Source: Alphaproteobacteria bacterium
Lineage (GTDB): Bacteria > Pseudomonadota > Alphaproteobacteria > RF32 > CAG-239
Reading direction: 5' to 3'
Assembly (NCBI GenBank): GCA_017465945.1
Contig: JAFTVD010000024.1
Coordinates: 62,001 to 126,000, forward strand
Length of the DNA: 64,000 nt
Numbering within the stretch: the first letter of the stretch is position 1; every line of letters begins with the position of its first letter. This document shows, one piece after another, positions 28,201 through 39,335 of the stretch. The position numbers were made by a program, and so were the translations under genes. The notes below the pieces were generated by a model that had not been told where the DNA came from, ran no database searches, and worked only from the letters and a program-made list of their open reading frames with translations.

Positions 28201-28330
28201 TGTCACAGTGTTTTTTGGCATGATTTTAGCGACTATTGTAGGTATTATTTTTATCCCTGCTTTATTTGCTTTATTTGAAAATATTAAAGAATATTTTTAT
28301 CCTGAAAATAATAGAGAGGTAAGCAAATGA
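25202..28330 (+). CDS. RND multidrug efflux pump, HAE1 (AcrB-like)
   Basis: This 1042-aa protein has the full AcrB length and layout: a membrane segment at residues 10-28, porter domain, TM2-6 from about residue 340, a second porter region and TM8-12 at the end. [22 protein letters not shown] holds the paired Asp residues of TM4 needed for proton relay. GAGGTTTTAG precedes the start. It exports hydrophobic compounds from the periplasm or inner membrane through the partner adaptor and channel. Substrates cannot be inferred. No local TetR-type repressor is present. Confidence 0.96.
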   Translation: MFSKFFIDRPRFAMVISIVLIILGLLAIKVLPVSQFPDITPPQVNVKTTYLGANAQVLTDTVAIPIENQMNGVEDMLYMSSTSDDTGAYNLTVTFDIGTNPDIAQVMVQNRLQQVNSELPEEVIKEGLDISSENADILGMIVLRSPNNTYSDSFLSNYAYTNIKNPLSRLYGVGQVQIFGPQYSMRIWLDIDKITALGLNSSDVINAVRNQNTQAAVGSIGSAPSDANTNMVLTLTAKGLLNSVDEFSDIIIATDSNGGVTYLKDVARIELGLNSYSLVSKFNNAPAVIIALNQTPNTNALKTMFNVKKELEELAKNFPEDMSIEVAYDSTNYVKASIDAIIETLIITFGLVILVTYLFLQKLKTTLIPLITIPVSLIATFIVIYLLGFDINILTLFAMILVIGLVVDDAIIVVERVQYLMLNENLSSYDASIKAMVQIGSAIIATTFVLLAIFVPVGLMVGITGKIYQQFAVAIATSIIFSAFNALTLSPALCAIFLNKEKDSPSKGFFRWFNNILDVFRDGYVKVVGFFAKHLFVTVLIVLGVISFIVLCFKYTASSFLPEEDQGIIFANIQLDNLASINQTNSVLKNMTDEILKMDGIEYMISVAGYSMLGGGGENVALGVVGLKDWNLRKNKSLSVEEISKKLREKFINTKNAEINFFAPPSIPGIGQSDGLSLELVATDSNKTPKELDDALNVFLDKANESSEIAYAFSTFRADTPHLFLNIDRTKLQSYNIDVSNFFNTLQSNLGASYINNITLSGQINRVIMQADFDYRKSIENVKNLYVKSNLGELIKVGSFTSVSTEISPKIIYRYDLYTSAGITAQAQKGASSGQAMDKMEEIARNVLPKGFDIKWTNLSLQEKETKGLIGGLITLAIVFCYLFLVAQYESWMLSFSVMFSTVFAILGAFIGLYLFKLPLSIYAQLGIILLIGLAAKNAILIVEFTKEYREKGFSIIEASKKGAGERFRAVLMTAFTFILGVLPMILAKGPGANSQISIGVTVFFGMILATIVGIIFIPALFALFENIKEYFYPENNREVSK

Positions 28331-29727
28331 ACAAAAAAGCTTATATTTTATTATCTATATTTCTTTGCTCTTGTAGTGTAGGTGATGAATACAATACTAC
28401 CCCTTTTATTTCTGATGAAGAGGTTAAAGAAACGCTCAACCTAAAAAATACAACTCCTACCATTAATACTAATTGGTATGAGATATTTAATGACAACGAT
28501 TTAAATACACTGCTCAACAATTTATTAAATAGCAATTTTTCTATAGCAAAAGGTGTTGAGAGACTACAACAAGCAAGATACAATTTTATGATACAATCTA
28601 AAGAGAATTATCCTTTTATTGATTCAAAAAATAGCTATAACTTTAATAAAAACAACAATGTTAATGATATTTCAAATGATATAAACGTATTTAAAATTGG
28701 TTTTGATGTTTCTTGGGAGTTGGATATTTGGGGAAAAGGAAAATATATATCAAAGCAATATTATGAATTAATGAAAAAAGCAGAATACTCTTTGGAGGAT
28801 ATAAAAAAATCAATAACTGCAGAACTTATAATGAACTATATAAACTTAAGAAAATTTCAAAAAAAATTGCAAATTGCTAATCAAAATATAAAACTACAAC
28901 AAGATATTTTAGACTCTGTTAAGTTAAAATACGATTCAGGGATTACTGATAAGTTGGCGTTTGAGCAGGCATTATTTACGTTAAACAAAACAAAATCTAC
29001 TATTCCTAATTTAACAACTCAAATTGAAAATTATAAAAACTCTATTGCTGTACTTCTTGGAGTATTACCTCAAAATCTACCTATTGATTTAGATAAAACA
29101 AACAGGAATTTCACTAATTCTCCATTTAAATACAGCGTTAAAAAACTATATAATTTACCTCTAGATATCATAAGAACTAGACCTGATATAAAGATGGCTG
29201 AAAAAAATATCGTATCACAAAATGCTGTTGTAAATCAGGCTATCACAAAACTATACCCCACTTTTAACATTGGAGCTACGTTTGGGTATATATCATCTAG
29301 TGGAAGCTCTTTGATTAGTACAAACAACCAATCATATGGCTACACTCCTAGCGTTAATATTCCTATTTGGAATTGGGGACAGTTGGTTAATAATATTGAG
29401 CTACAAAAACATTCTAAAGAAGAATTTATTTTAGATTATAATGAAGCAATGTTAACTGCGTTAATGGAAATAAAAAATGCTATTATAGCCATTGAACAGG
29501 CATATAAAAATAACAAATTTTTACAATCATCTTTATACAATATGAAAAATGTTATGTATTTGACTAAAGATAAATATGAAAATGGTTTGGTTGAATTTAC
29601 AGACGTTGCAATAGCAGAACAAAACTATTTAGATGCACAAAATGACTATATAGATAGTAATGCAGAAATATTGCAAAATATTACCGCTTTTTATAAGGCA
29701 ACTGGAGGTGGATATAATATAAACTAA
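28327..29727 (+). CDS. Outer-membrane efflux lipoprotein, NodT/TolC-like
   Basis: The 466-aa protein has a lipoprotein signal ([10 protein letters not shown], Cys16 the likely lipidated residue) followed by the outer-membrane efflux domain with two repeats ([19 protein letters not shown] and the motif [16 protein letters not shown] typical of NodT-type channels). The start overlaps the pump stop by 4 nt. It completes the tripartite system by forming the trimeric exit duct. Confidence 0.94.
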   Translation: MNKKAYILLSIFLCSCSVGDEYNTTPFISDEEVKETLNLKNTTPTINTNWYEIFNDNDLNTLLNNLLNSNFSIAKGVERLQQARYNFMIQSKENYPFIDSKNSYNFNKNNNVNDISNDINVFKIGFDVSWELDIWGKGKYISKQYYELMKKAEYSLEDIKKSITAELIMNYINLRKFQKKLQIANQNIKLQQDILDSVKLKYDSGITDKLAFEQALFTLNKTKSTIPNLTTQIENYKNSIAVLLGVLPQNLPIDLDKTNRNFTNSPFKYSVKKLYNLPLDIIRTRPDIKMAEKNIVSQNAVVNQAITKLYPTFNIGATFGYISSSGSSLISTNNQSYGYTPSVNIPIWNWGQLVNNIELQKHSKEEFILDYNEAMLTALMEIKNAIIAIEQAYKNNKFLQSSLYNMKNVMYLTKDKYENGLVEFTDVAIAEQNYLDAQNDYIDSNAEILQNITAFYKATGGGYNIN

Positions 29728-29732
29728 CTTGA

Positions 29733-30185
29733 TTAAGGATAAGTACTATCAAGTGGAACGTCTTGGTTTACACTTTGTGGTTTATATATGAATAAATTTG
29801 TAGCTTCTGGAATATCTGTTATTCTTTCCACATAGCCTTTTCTTAACATACATTTTTGATATTTTCTAGGGCTTGCATCTGTATCATCTCTAACAGAATT
29901 AACCATTATTGGCATTGCTCCTGGATATGGAACAAAACTTGCCCATATACCATGTTCTTTGTGCCATTTTACTACAATATTGTAACGTTGCTCTTCTGAA
30001 TAAAACCAACTCTTAAAATTAGGCAACAATTTTAATGCTTCTGCCTGACGCATACACTCTGAATGATCTCTTGCAAACTTCATGCCGCCTGTATTATATC
30101 TATCCCAATGAAAAACTACTTGCCCTCTAGTTGAAAAGCATCCTGATAAAAATAAAATTAAAAACATACAACAAAGTTTTTTCAT
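29733..30185 (-). CDS. Small lipoprotein of unknown function
   Basis: In this 150-aa protein the signal MKKLCCMFLILFLSGC contains a good lipobox (LSGC). The mature part has Cys in SECMRQ and KCMLRKGY with Arg/Lys residues around it, a pattern seen in small Rickettsiales-like and other alphaproteobacterial lipoproteins whose C-terminal helices pack by a disulfide. It is rich in aromatics (FKSWFYSEEQRYN). It begins 2 nt after the GST-like gene, so they are co-transcribed. No function known. Confidence 0.75.
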   Translation of the reverse strand: MKKLCCMFLILFLSGCFSTRGQVVFHWDRYNTGGMKFARDHSECMRQAEALKLLPNFKSWFYSEEQRYNIVVKWHKEHGIWASFVPYPGAMPIMVNSVRDDTDASPRKYQKCMLRKGYVERITDIPEATNLFIYKPQSVNQDVPLDSTYP

Positions 30186-30186
30186 A

Positions 30187-30852
30187 TTAAAAATCCAAAT
30201 TAGTGTAGTTGCGGGACGGGTGAATTCCTTTTATATTATCTTTTAATATATCTCTAAAGCTAGGGCGAGATTTTATTTTAGCATACCATAATTTTGCGTT
30301 TTTGTACTCATCCCATGATATATCACCTAGATAATCTATAATTGATAAATGAGCAGCAGCGGTTAAATCAGCTAAACTTAATTCTTTACCAGCTAGATAG
30401 TTATTTCTATCTGCAAGATAATCTATATACTCCATATGGTATCTTAAATTGTTTAAACCTGCTTTTAATACTTTTGAATTTGGAGCTTGTTTTAGGTGAA
30501 AACGTTTTATTATTTTTTCTGCCACAATATATTTATATACTTCGTTATAAAATTTTATATCAAACCACTCTATTATACGACGTACTTCTGCTCGCTCTTT
30601 TGGGTCTTCCGGCATTAGTTTATATTGAGGATTACTTTCTTCTAGATATTCTGTTATTGCATTATTACCGGATATAACATTTCCATCAAAAACAAGAATA
30701 GGTAAATCGTTTGATGGATTAATTTCTTGTATGCTTTCTGACAAATTCCAAGGCTCTTCTTCTTTTAGAACAAAAAGCATTTTCTTCTCAGCCATAATTA
30801 ATCTCGTTTTACGAGATTGTGGTGATACACTGTGATGAACTAAAAGAACCAT
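30187..30852 (-). CDS. Glutathione S-transferase family protein
   Basis: In this 221-aa protein residues 1-80 form the thioredoxin-like domain (LVHHSVSPQSRKTRLIMAEK, NPSNDLPILVFDGNVISGNNAITEYLEE), including the cis-Pro after LP. Residues 90-205 form the helical domain with LAGKELSLADLTAAAHLSIIDYLG, the usual N-capping Asp. Ser in SPQSRK may activate the thiol. Likely functions are detoxification or stress response; the substrate is unknown. SspA-like proteins share the fold, but this one lacks their typical features. Confidence 0.88.
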   Translation of the reverse strand: MVLLVHHSVSPQSRKTRLIMAEKKMLFVLKEEEPWNLSESIQEINPSNDLPILVFDGNVISGNNAITEYLEESNPQYKLMPEDPKERAEVRRIIEWFDIKFYNEVYKYIVAEKIIKRFHLKQAPNSKVLKAGLNNLRYHMEYIDYLADRNNYLAGKELSLADLTAAAHLSIIDYLGDISWDEYKNAKLWYAKIKSRPSFRDILKDNIKGIHPSRNYTNLDF

Positions 30853-30891
30853 ATTTATCTCCTATTTTTCTTGTATAATATCTATAATGTT

Positions 30892-31836
30892 TTAATTTTC
30901 AACCTTTTGTTTTGCATCTTGAGATACTTCTTCTATATTTTTAACATATGTAGGGGGGACTATTCCTTTGGTATTTTCCTCATATATTTTTAAAAGTTCT
31001 CTAAATGCTTCGTCTCTTTTTTGTTTATATCCTTCGGTTTTAAAGTATTTTTTCAAATATTCTAATCTTGAGTTTTGTATTCTTTGGGGTGTTAGCTTAA
31101 TAAACAAAGGAGCTTTCCATACAGCATCTACACTATATTTTACATAATTTCTCAACCCCAGTTTATATAAAAATATTTGGCTTTTGTAATTACTTGCAGC
31201 AACGTAGTCTATTTCTCCTGTTAATAATGCCTCAAAAGCATCTGAAAAATTGTTTTTTTCAACTGCACCTAGTTTTGATAAGTCTTTTATAACAAAACTT
31301 GGTAGGAAATCTTCTTTTGCATAAGCTCCTTTATATTGCTTTAATCCTTCTTTATTTGGAGTATTAATATTTTTTCCTAAAGACGTGATTATATATATTT
31401 CGTTTTCAGCAAATGCGGGGTATAGGTATTTATTTTTGCCATATTTTGAATTTTCATAGTGGGTTGCAAAAATACCTTTATCTTTTATTTTTCCTACCTC
31501 AAAAGCTTTAAATCCCTCATCAAATCCTTCATAATATTCTTTTTCAAAACGAGTTATTTTTATTGCAATATGTTCTTTTTCAAAAAGATCTTCAAATATT
31601 TTATTAAAAACACTTCCTTGCTGATCTGATGAGTATGGGAAATTATCTTCATCAGCATAAAGCCATAAAGTAAATTGATCTTTATGAGTATACAATCCAA
31701 TTTTGTCTTCATATACGGGTTCTTTATATTCTATACCATTAAGCTTTTTTTGTTTTATTTCATAAGAAAAAGCATTTTGTATATTTAATAAAAAACAAGA
31801 AATAAAGACTATGTAAAAAATTTTAACAATATTCAT
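30892..31836 (-). CDS. Periplasmic solute-binding protein, family 3-like
   Basis: The 314-aa protein starts at the ATG at 31836, with GGGGAG 7 nt upstream; the reading frame extends to a TTG that contains this site. A signal peptide ends near NAFS. The mature part follows the SBP_bac_3 pattern: LWLYADEDNFPYS near the start, FEVGKIKDKGIFATHYENS, and GAVEKNNFSDAFEALLTGEIDYVAAS. Such proteins bind amino acids or small organic molecules. No permease or ATPase genes lie alongside, so it may be an orphan sensor or serve a transporter elsewhere. Confidence 0.8.
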   Translation of the reverse strand: MNIVKIFYIVFISCFLLNIQNAFSYEIKQKKLNGIEYKEPVYEDKIGLYTHKDQFTLWLYADEDNFPYSSDQQGSVFNKIFEDLFEKEHIAIKITRFEKEYYEGFDEGFKAFEVGKIKDKGIFATHYENSKYGKNKYLYPAFAENEIYIITSLGKNINTPNKEGLKQYKGAYAKEDFLPSFVIKDLSKLGAVEKNNFSDAFEALLTGEIDYVAASNYKSQIFLYKLGLRNYVKYSVDAVWKAPLFIKLTPQRIQNSRLEYLKKYFKTEGYKQKRDEAFRELLKIYEENTKGIVPPTYVKNIEEVSQDAKQKVEN

Positions 31837-31865
31837 ATAAATACTCCCCAAGAGAAAAAGAATCT

Positions 31866-31894
31866 TTGATATTTTAAAGTATACTTGCTATTAT
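31866..31894 (+). promoter_or_regulatory. Sigma-70 promoter of the ParA-like/J-domain/tgt operon
   Basis: TTGATA, 17-nt spacer, TATTAT. Transcription would start near 31901, about 50 nt before the ParA-like start. Confidence 0.6.
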
Positions 31895-31951
31895 GTTAAA
31901 AAATGCTTTATCTTTTTTGATAATGTAAAATTCTTGAATACGGATATTGGT

Positions 31952-32740
31952 ATGGTTGATAATACGGATTTTTACTATAAAAATCTTTTTTTAACAAATA
32001 AACAAGATAAGCCTATTTGTTTGTTTGTGTCTGGTGCAGAACAAAGTGGTACAACTTGGTGCTCTTTGTCTCTTGCTCATGCTGTAAATAGTTTAAAAAA
32101 AAGGGTTCTTGTTGTTGACGGAAATGGTAACTTCTCAAACATATCTTCATATTTGGCTTTAAGAAATACTAATTATATAGAAGACTACTTAAAAGGAAAA
32201 AACACTCTAAACCAACTAATTAGTGCATACAAAAACAAAGATTTTAATATCTTAACAGCAATTTCTGGAAATAGATTTATTGACAATATACCAACAGGAA
32301 GATATCAAATATTTGCTGATGACTTACAAATACTATCAAAAAATTATGATTACACCTTTATTGATATAGGTAATGAAGGAAACGAAAACTCTTTTAATTT
32401 GTATCAAATTGCTAATAATATTATAATTTTATGTTCAGAAAAAAGTACTGATTTAGTAAAAACTTTTGATTTAATAAAATTTGTAAATGAATCGGATATA
32501 TCCGCTAAATGCAAGATAATAATTAATAAAGTTAATTCATTTGAAGACGGATATAAAATTTATGAAAAATTAAATAGAGCGACAGAAAGAAACGGGTTGA
32601 AATTTCCTGAGTTGTTAGGTATTATACGTACAGATGCGAGAATTAGAGATACAATAAAGAATAAAGAAATGTTGTTATCTAGGTATCCTACATCTGAGGC
32701 GGCTCAAGATGTTGTGGAAATTGCAAAGAAATTAATTTAG
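31952..32740 (+). CDS. ParA/MinD-like protein with degenerate P-loop
   Basis: The protein of 262 aa (start ATG at 31952; a TTG 18 nt upstream is the alternative). The overall order is MinD/FlhG-like: CLFVSGAEQSGTTWCSLSLAHAV, KRVLVVDGNGN, a region where IDIGNEGNEN stands for the usual DxPPG, and IIINKV near the end. The deviant Walker A should read KGGxGKT; here it is GAEQSGTT at residues 28-35, with the catalytic Lys replaced by Thr and the signature Lys absent. ATP hydrolysis is therefore doubtful. The J-domain gene follows after 9 nt, suggesting joint function at the membrane. Confidence 0.75.
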   Translation: MVDNTDFYYKNLFLTNKQDKPICLFVSGAEQSGTTWCSLSLAHAVNSLKKRVLVVDGNGNFSNISSYLALRNTNYIEDYLKGKNTLNQLISAYKNKDFNILTAISGNRFIDNIPTGRYQIFADDLQILSKNYDYTFIDIGNEGNENSFNLYQIANNIIILCSEKSTDLVKTFDLIKFVNESDISAKCKIIINKVNSFEDGYKIYEKLNRATERNGLKFPELLGIIRTDARIRDTIKNKEMLLSRYPTSEAAQDVVEIAKKLI

Positions 32741-32749
32741 GAGTAAAAT

Positions 32750-33901
32750 ATGGCAAACGAAGTTATTTATGACAGCCTTGGTTATTATAAAATATTAGGA
32801 ATTACTCCTTTTTCTTCTGAAGAAGATTTGAGACAAAAATATCGTGAGCTTGCAAAATTTTGGCACCCTGACCATAATACATCTCCTGATGCGGTTGATA
32901 TGTTCCAAAAATTATCTGTTGCTTATGATGTGCTAAAAGATGACAAAAACAGATTAAAATACACATTGCTTTCAAGCATTTACAACAAAAACAACTTTCC
33001 TAACATGGATGCAATTTGTATTATTCGCAACATGCACGGACAAGAAGATTTAAATCTTAGAGCATTTCGTTTAAAAGAAATTACAGGTAAAGGAATCACT
33101 CATTCTTGTATTGATAAGGTGTATTATTGTAGCCAGTATGAAGCAAGTGGAGTTGTTGCTCAAATTACTAAACATAATTGGATGTGCGGTTTTTGGGGTA
33201 TAACTGCTATTTTTGCAAATATCGGAGCTCTAATTAGCAACTTTACAAATATTAATAACAAGAATGATAATTTTCTGCTATGCTTACACAATTCTCTTGT
33301 TTGTGATATGAATGGAAAAAGAGAAGAAGCTTTAACATTGGCATTACTTGCAAAAGAATATGCTTATAAAGAAGTTTTACCATTTTTGAATAAATATATA
33401 GATAGTTTTGGAGATACTCCCAAACTTAGTGTAAAAGGTTGGAATTTTTCTAAATTAAAAAGAATTCAATTATTTTATCCTTTTATGCTAGTTATTGCTT
33501 TGTTTTTAATCTTTGGTGGTATTTATTTGACCAAATTTGAAAATGAACGCAAAAATGGTACAGGGGTGAAGGAAGTTGTTGTTTTTAGCGATGGTAAAAA
33601 AACATTTAGCGATGTTGCTGTGGCTAAAATTTTTGATATTCCAGTTAATGTATATGATAGAGAAAAGTTATTTCATGTTATAGAAACTACAAATGCTATG
33701 CATGGCGCTGACGAAAGTTTTGATGTGTATAAAACTATTGAAAAAGGTACAACGGTTAGAATTACTGGGCAAACTGTTGATAATAAATGGTTAAGAGTAA
33801 TGTTTGATAATGGTGAAATGGCCTTTATTAAAGCAGATAAATTGGAAAAAGGTATTGGTAATGAAATTCCTTTATGGAGTAAAATTTATAAAGAAAACTA
33901 G
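32750..33901 (+). CDS. Membrane J-domain protein with C-terminal SH3-like domain
   Basis: In this 383-aa protein residues 10-75 are a J domain with the essential HPD motif at 39-41 (AKFWHPDHN), so it should stimulate an Hsp70 (DnaK). Residues 80-235 are an unassigned region with several Cys. One membrane segment lies at about 243-262 (PFMLVIALFLIFGGIYL), and the C-terminal 60 residues (GTTVRITGQTVDNKWLRVMF) resemble a bacterial SH3 domain on the opposite side of the membrane. GGAG precedes the ATG. It would recruit chaperone to the inner membrane and bind cell-wall or envelope material outside. Confidence 0.82.
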   Translation: MANEVIYDSLGYYKILGITPFSSEEDLRQKYRELAKFWHPDHNTSPDAVDMFQKLSVAYDVLKDDKNRLKYTLLSSIYNKNNFPNMDAICIIRNMHGQEDLNLRAFRLKEITGKGITHSCIDKVYYCSQYEASGVVAQITKHNWMCGFWGITAIFANIGALISNFTNINNKNDNFLLCLHNSLVCDMNGKREEALTLALLAKEYAYKEVLPFLNKYIDSFGDTPKLSVKGWNFSKLKRIQLFYPFMLVIALFLIFGGIYLTKFENERKNGTGVKEVVVFSDGKKTFSDVAVAKIFDIPVNVYDREKLFHVIETTNAMHGADESFDVYKTIEKGTTVRITGQTVDNKWLRVMFDNGEMAFIKADKLEKGIGNEIPLWSKIYKEN

Positions 33902-35037
<1,136 letters not shown>

Positions 35038-35038
<1 letters not shown>

Positions 35039-35997
35039 TGGCTAAGAAGAAAACTGTTTGTGATGATAGTAAAGAACTTCTTTCTACCTTTTTGAAGGAA
35101 AATAAAAAAGATGGTATTAGAGTTTTTGTAGCAGGTGGCTCTCGTGGAGGACATAACCCTATATATGCAAGAGAAACTTATAATCTTGGCAAAACTATTG
35201 TACAAATGGGATTTAAGCTTGATTTTGGCTTATCAAACACTGGTATTATGGGCGCTGTTGCTAGAGGTGTTATGGATGCTTGGAACGAAAAGCAACAATG
35301 TTCTAATAGAGAATTTCCAATTCAAGGAATTACAACGGAAGAATATTTTAAGTTATACGATTCTGAAGATGTGATGCTTAAGCATATTAATGTTATTTTT
35401 GCAAAAACACTAGAAGAAAGAAAACAAAGATTATTAGATGCAGACTTTGTAGTGTTTGCTCCTGGTGGGGTTGGTACACTTGATGAGCTTGCTTATGATT
35501 GTGTAGCTATGCAAGATGGATTGTTGGAGAAAAAACCTTTTATTCTTTACAATATTGGAGGATTTTTCCACCATTTATTAGAATTTTTGAAATCTATATC
35601 GAATAAAGGTTTTTCCGACCCTGTTCCTTTTATTGTAGTAGACAATGATTTTGAGTTAGAGGTAGCTTTTGAGCTATTAAAATCAAAATATGGTAAATGT
35701 GAAGATGATAAAAATAAGGTTTATGCTAATGCTAGACAGCTTGTTTATGAATTACCTTATTTTATTAAAAGAAAACAAAGTACAAAGCTTGATATTGTTG
35801 ATATTATTCGTGATGTGTGTGCTGTTAGAGCTTTTGGAACAGATGAAGAAAAATCAATACTTGAGGGTGATATTGAAACAGCATATTTAGAAAAAGAAAT
35901 TGAAAGAATGTACGACAGACTTGCTAAAACAGGTAGAGACACATCTGTTGTTAGTTATAAGCTATCTAGACTTAAGAGACGAAAAAAGAATTTGTAA
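35038..35997 (+). CDS. LOG family nucleotide phosphoribohydrolase-like protein
   Basis: The 319-aa protein has a core that follows the LOG family: VFVAGGSRGGHNPIYARETYNLG, GLSNTGIMGAVARGVMDAW, LEERKQRLLDADFVVFAPGGVGTLDELAYD. The last stretch has the PGGxGTxxE signature and upstream ERK that form the active site. LOG proteins release the base from nucleoside 5'-monophosphates. The C-terminal 120 residues (VCAVRAFGTDEEKSILEGD onward) extend beyond the usual 180-200-aa family length and are of unknown role. It is translationally coupled to tgt. Confidence 0.85.
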
Positions 35998-36001
35998 TAT
36001 A

Positions 36002-37684
36002 CTAAAATAGGTAATATTTATCGTTTTTATTAATTAATACTTCGGCGGCGGCACGTGCTTCTTTGGTGATGGTTTCGCCAGAAAGCATACGTGCGATTTC
36101 TTCTATTTTACCATTTTTTGTAAGTTTGGTTAGGCTTGTGGTGGTAATGTTATTAATAGTATTTTTTTCAACCTTAAAGTGTTCGTTGCTAAATGATGCG
36201 ACTTGCGGAGAATGTGTTACCACCAAAACTTGTTCGTTTTGAGCTAATTTTGATAGGCGTTCTCCAACGGCTTCTGCTGTTGCACCACCTATTCCTGCAT
36301 CTATTTCATCAAAAATAAGCGTTTCTTCACCTGAATTTTGCGCAAGATTTACTTTTAATGCGAGCATAAAACGAGAGAGCTCACCACCTGAGGCTATTTT
36401 GTTTAATGCGCCTAGCGGAGTATTAGGATTGGTTGACACTTTGAAACAGACATCATCCCAACCATGTTCATCCCAACTTTCTTCTGCTTTTTTGATGATA
36501 GAAGTTTCGAATCGAGCTTTTTCCATCTTTAGAGGTGGTAGTTCTTTTGATATATTTTTATCCAAATTTTTAGCTATTTTTACACGTAAATCACTTAAGT
36601 TTTGTGATTTTTTTTGATAATCTTCTTTGAGTGTTTGAACCATTTGGCGTAGAGATATTATTTCTTCTTCACCATATTGTATGTTATTTAGGTCTTTTTT
36701 TAGTTCTTCTAATTTTTCTGGCAATAAATCTATATCTGTTTGATGTTTTTTAGCTAAATCTCTTAATAAAAATAAACGGGTTTCTATATTATCGATTTCG
36801 TTTGTATTAAGAGAGATATCGTTAGAACTGTTTTCTATTTGAGATATAACGTCATTTAGGCTATAAAGAGAGTTTTCTAAAGTTTCTTCTATGTCTTGAT
36901 ATTTTCCATTTACGATTTCATTTGCTCTTGAGATAGCATTACGAGCTTTAGTTAATTGCTCTACAACAGAAATATTACCATTAAGGTTTGAGTATGCTGT
37001 GTTTAATTTTTCTATTATTTTTTCTGCATTCATTAATTCTGTGCGACGAATTTTTAACTCTTCTTCTTCGCCTTTTTGAGGGGATACTTTTTCTAGTTCT
37101 TTAACCCAATGTATAAGATTTTCTTCTTCTGTTTTTATAGAATTAAAATGCTCTTCTTTTTGTTTTAGCTCTTTTGAGGACTTCTTATAGAGATGGTATG
37201 CTTGCTTAGTTTCTTCTATTTCTTTTTGATAGTTTCCATAGTTATCTAATATTGGGCGATGGTAATCTTGGTTTAGCAAGCCTTGATTATCATGCTGACC
37301 ATGTATTTCTATTAAATTTTGACTTAATTCTTTTAATAGTTTTAGGGTTATTGGTTGGTCATTAAATAGAATTTTATTTTTACCTTCTGTTGTTATTATA
37401 CGTTTAATTATAATATCTTCTTCTATTTCTAGGTCATACTCTTTTGCGATATTATAGATATTGTTGGTTTTATCTATTTCAAAAACTCCGGTTACTGATA
37501 ATTTGTCAGAACCTGTTCTAATAAGAGATGTTTCTCCCCTATTACCAAGTATAAGCCCTAAAGAATCGAGAAGAATCGATTTACCTGCACCGGTTTCTCC
37601 ACTTAAAACTGTTAGCCCTTTAGAAAAATCAATATCTAAGCTTTCTATTAAAACAACATTTCTTATAGATAAAGATTTTAGCAT
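36002..37684 (-). CDS. recN: DNA repair protein RecN
   Basis: This 560-aa SMC-like ATPase has Walker A GETGAGKS at residues 29-36, long coiled coils (about 150-210 and 290-360), the signature SGGELSRFMLALK and Walker B ETLIFDEIDAGIGG. RecN acts early at double-strand breaks by bridging DNA. It is the third gene of lpxC-bamD-recN, with a 9-nt gap from bamD. In related genomes ligA usually follows; here it does not. Confidence 0.96.
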   Translation of the reverse strand: MLKSLSIRNVVLIESLDIDFSKGLTVLSGETGAGKSILLDSLGLILGNRGETSLIRTGSDKLSVTGVFEIDKTNNIYNIAKEYDLEIEEDIIIKRIITTEGKNKILFNDQPITLKLLKELSQNLIEIHGQHDNQGLLNQDYHRPILDNYGNYQKEIEETKQAYHLYKKSSKELKQKEEHFNSIKTEEENLIHWVKELEKVSPQKGEEEELKIRRTELMNAEKIIEKLNTAYSNLNGNISVVEQLTKARNAISRANEIVNGKYQDIEETLENSLYSLNDVISQIENSSNDISLNTNEIDNIETRLFLLRDLAKKHQTDIDLLPEKLEELKKDLNNIQYGEEEIISLRQMVQTLKEDYQKKSQNLSDLRVKIAKNLDKNISKELPPLKMEKARFETSIIKKAEESWDEHGWDDVCFKVSTNPNTPLGALNKIASGGELSRFMLALKVNLAQNSGEETLIFDEIDAGIGGATAEAVGERLSKLAQNEQVLVVTHSPQVASFSNEHFKVEKNTINNITTTSLTKLTKNGKIEEIARMLSGETITKEARAAAEVLINKNDKYYLF

Positions 37685-37693
37685 ATTATATTT

Positions 37694-38440
37694 TTATTCC
37701 TTTGCTACAAGACTTTGAGCTAATTTTGCCCATTTACTATCTGGGTAATTTGAAGTTAATATACGCTCTTTTTTCAAAGCTTCTTCTGTTAAACCTAGAA
37801 TTGTATATATTTCTACTTCTCGATATAGGGCTTCTTCTATTTGTGCCGTTGTTTGATAATTATCTGTAACCAAAGAAAAACGATTTAATGCAGAGATGTA
37901 TTCTTTGTTTTCTAAATAATATCTACCGACGGACATTTCGTGCCCTGCTAGGTGGTCCTCTATTAATGCCATTTTGGCTTTTGCATCTTTGGCATATTCT
38001 GATGATGGAAACATTGTTATTACTTGATTAAATGTTTCATAAGCGTCTTTTGATGCGGATTGTTCTTTTTTAGATGTTGAAATTTGGTCATAATAACAAA
38101 CACCTTTTAAGTAATATGCGTATGCGATATCTTTATTACCAGGGTGAAGACGAATAAATCTATCTAATGATGCTATTGCATCATCATACTTTTCATCTTT
38201 ATAATATGAATATGCAGACATTAGTTTTGACTTTGTAGACCATTTTGAATATGGGTGTTCCATTTCTACTTTATCAAAAGTTTCGGCTGCTTTTTGATAT
38301 GATGTTTTTTCTAAATAATTATATGCTTCTGTATATAACATCTCTGCTGTTTTATCTTCATCATTTATAACAGGTTTGTCTGATGAAGCACAAGCTGTTA
38401 GGAACATTAAACAATAAAGAATTGTTAAAAACTTTTTCAT
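37694..38440 (-). CDS. bamD: Outer membrane assembly lipoprotein BamD
   Basis: In this 248-aa protein the signal MKKFLTILYCLMFLTAC ends in a lipobox (LTAC), and five TPR-like repeats follow (YTEAYNYLEKTSYQKAAETF, YDDAIASLDRFIRLHPGN). It is the essential lipoprotein of the BAM complex that folds beta-barrel proteins at the outer membrane, and the window supplies clients (porin and OMP barrels). It lies between lpxC and recN, as in many alphaproteobacteria. Confidence 0.95.
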   Translation of the reverse strand: MKKFLTILYCLMFLTACASSDKPVINDEDKTAEMLYTEAYNYLEKTSYQKAAETFDKVEMEHPYSKWSTKSKLMSAYSYYKDEKYDDAIASLDRFIRLHPGNKDIAYAYYLKGVCYYDQISTSKKEQSASKDAYETFNQVITMFPSSEYAKDAKAKMALIEDHLAGHEMSVGRYYLENKEYISALNRFSLVTDNYQTTAQIEEALYREVEIYTILGLTEEALKKERILTSNYPDSKWAKLAQSLVAKE

Positions 38441-38459
38441 ATCAATCTCCCTATAATAT

Positions 38460-39311
38460 TTATATTAATTCGTAGTTGTCTGTTGAACCAAATAGAATCT
38501 TTAATATCTCGTTATTATGACGATGTCCGGTTTTATTGGCAACAACTTTAGCTAATATATAGTAGCCAGAAGTGTACAAATCACCTATTGTATCGAGGAC
38601 TTTGTGGTTTACGCATTCATTTGCTAGCCTAAAACCTTCTTCATTTAGGATTTTATCGCCATCTAACACCACCGCATTTTCTAGTGAACCGCCTTTTATT
38701 AAGCCGATTGATTTTAGGTAATCTACTTGATATTTTTCACAAAATGTACGGCATGGAGCAATGTTGGTATTAAACACGTCTGTTGTTATTTCTGAATTAA
38801 AAGTTTGGTGCCCAACTATTGGTGATGGAAAATCTATATCAAAGCAAATTTCAAGATTTTCTGATGGAGATAAAACTATTGAATTTCCATTATCATCTGT
38901 ATATTTAACTTCTTTTTTTACTTTTAAGAATTTACGAGGAGCGTCTTGCTCTGTTAACTTGGCTTGTTGTAATTTTTCTAAAAAGAGTTTTCCGCTACCA
39001 TCTAATATTGGAGTTTCTGCGTTATCTATTTCTATATAAGCATTATCTATGCCTTGGCTATAAAGAACAGCCATTAAATGTTCTATTGTGCTTACTATGT
39101 TTTTTGTATCTGAACCAAGACACGTGCAATTTCTTGTATCTACCACATTATTATATGTCGCTTTTAGAGGAGTAGAATCTTTGATATCAACACGCTTAAA
39201 AACTATACCATGATTTGTTGGAGCTGGATTTATGGTTAAAGTTACATCAACTCCTGAATGTAAGCCTATTCCTTTTATTTGTATTTTTTCTTCTAGCGTG
39301 TGTTGTTGCAT
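38460..39311 (-). CDS. lpxC: UDP-3-O-acyl-N-acetylglucosamine deacetylase
   Basis: The protein of 283 aa begins at the ATG at 39311 (MQQHTLEEKIQIKGIGLHSG) with AAGGAG 7 nt upstream; a longer open frame runs into the RNase P RNA gene and is not coding. LpxC catalyses the committed step of lipid A synthesis. Zinc ligands are seen in STIEHLMA, and in NHKVLDTIGDL (His and Asp); the catalytic His is in GHRHNNEIL near the C-terminus. It shows the organism makes lipid A. Its ATG lies about 25 nt after the 3' end of rnpB. Confidence 0.96.
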   Translation of the reverse strand: MQQHTLEEKIQIKGIGLHSGVDVTLTINPAPTNHGIVFKRVDIKDSTPLKATYNNVVDTRNCTCLGSDTKNIVSTIEHLMAVLYSQGIDNAYIEIDNAETPILDGSGKLFLEKLQQAKLTEQDAPRKFLKVKKEVKYTDDNGNSIVLSPSENLEICFDIDFPSPIVGHQTFNSEITTDVFNTNIAPCRTFCEKYQVDYLKSIGLIKGGSLENAVVLDGDKILNEEGFRLANECVNHKVLDTIGDLYTSGYYILAKVVANKTGHRHNNEILKILFGSTDNYELI

Positions 39312-39335
39312 ATATTTTCTCCTTAAGTAAAAAAA

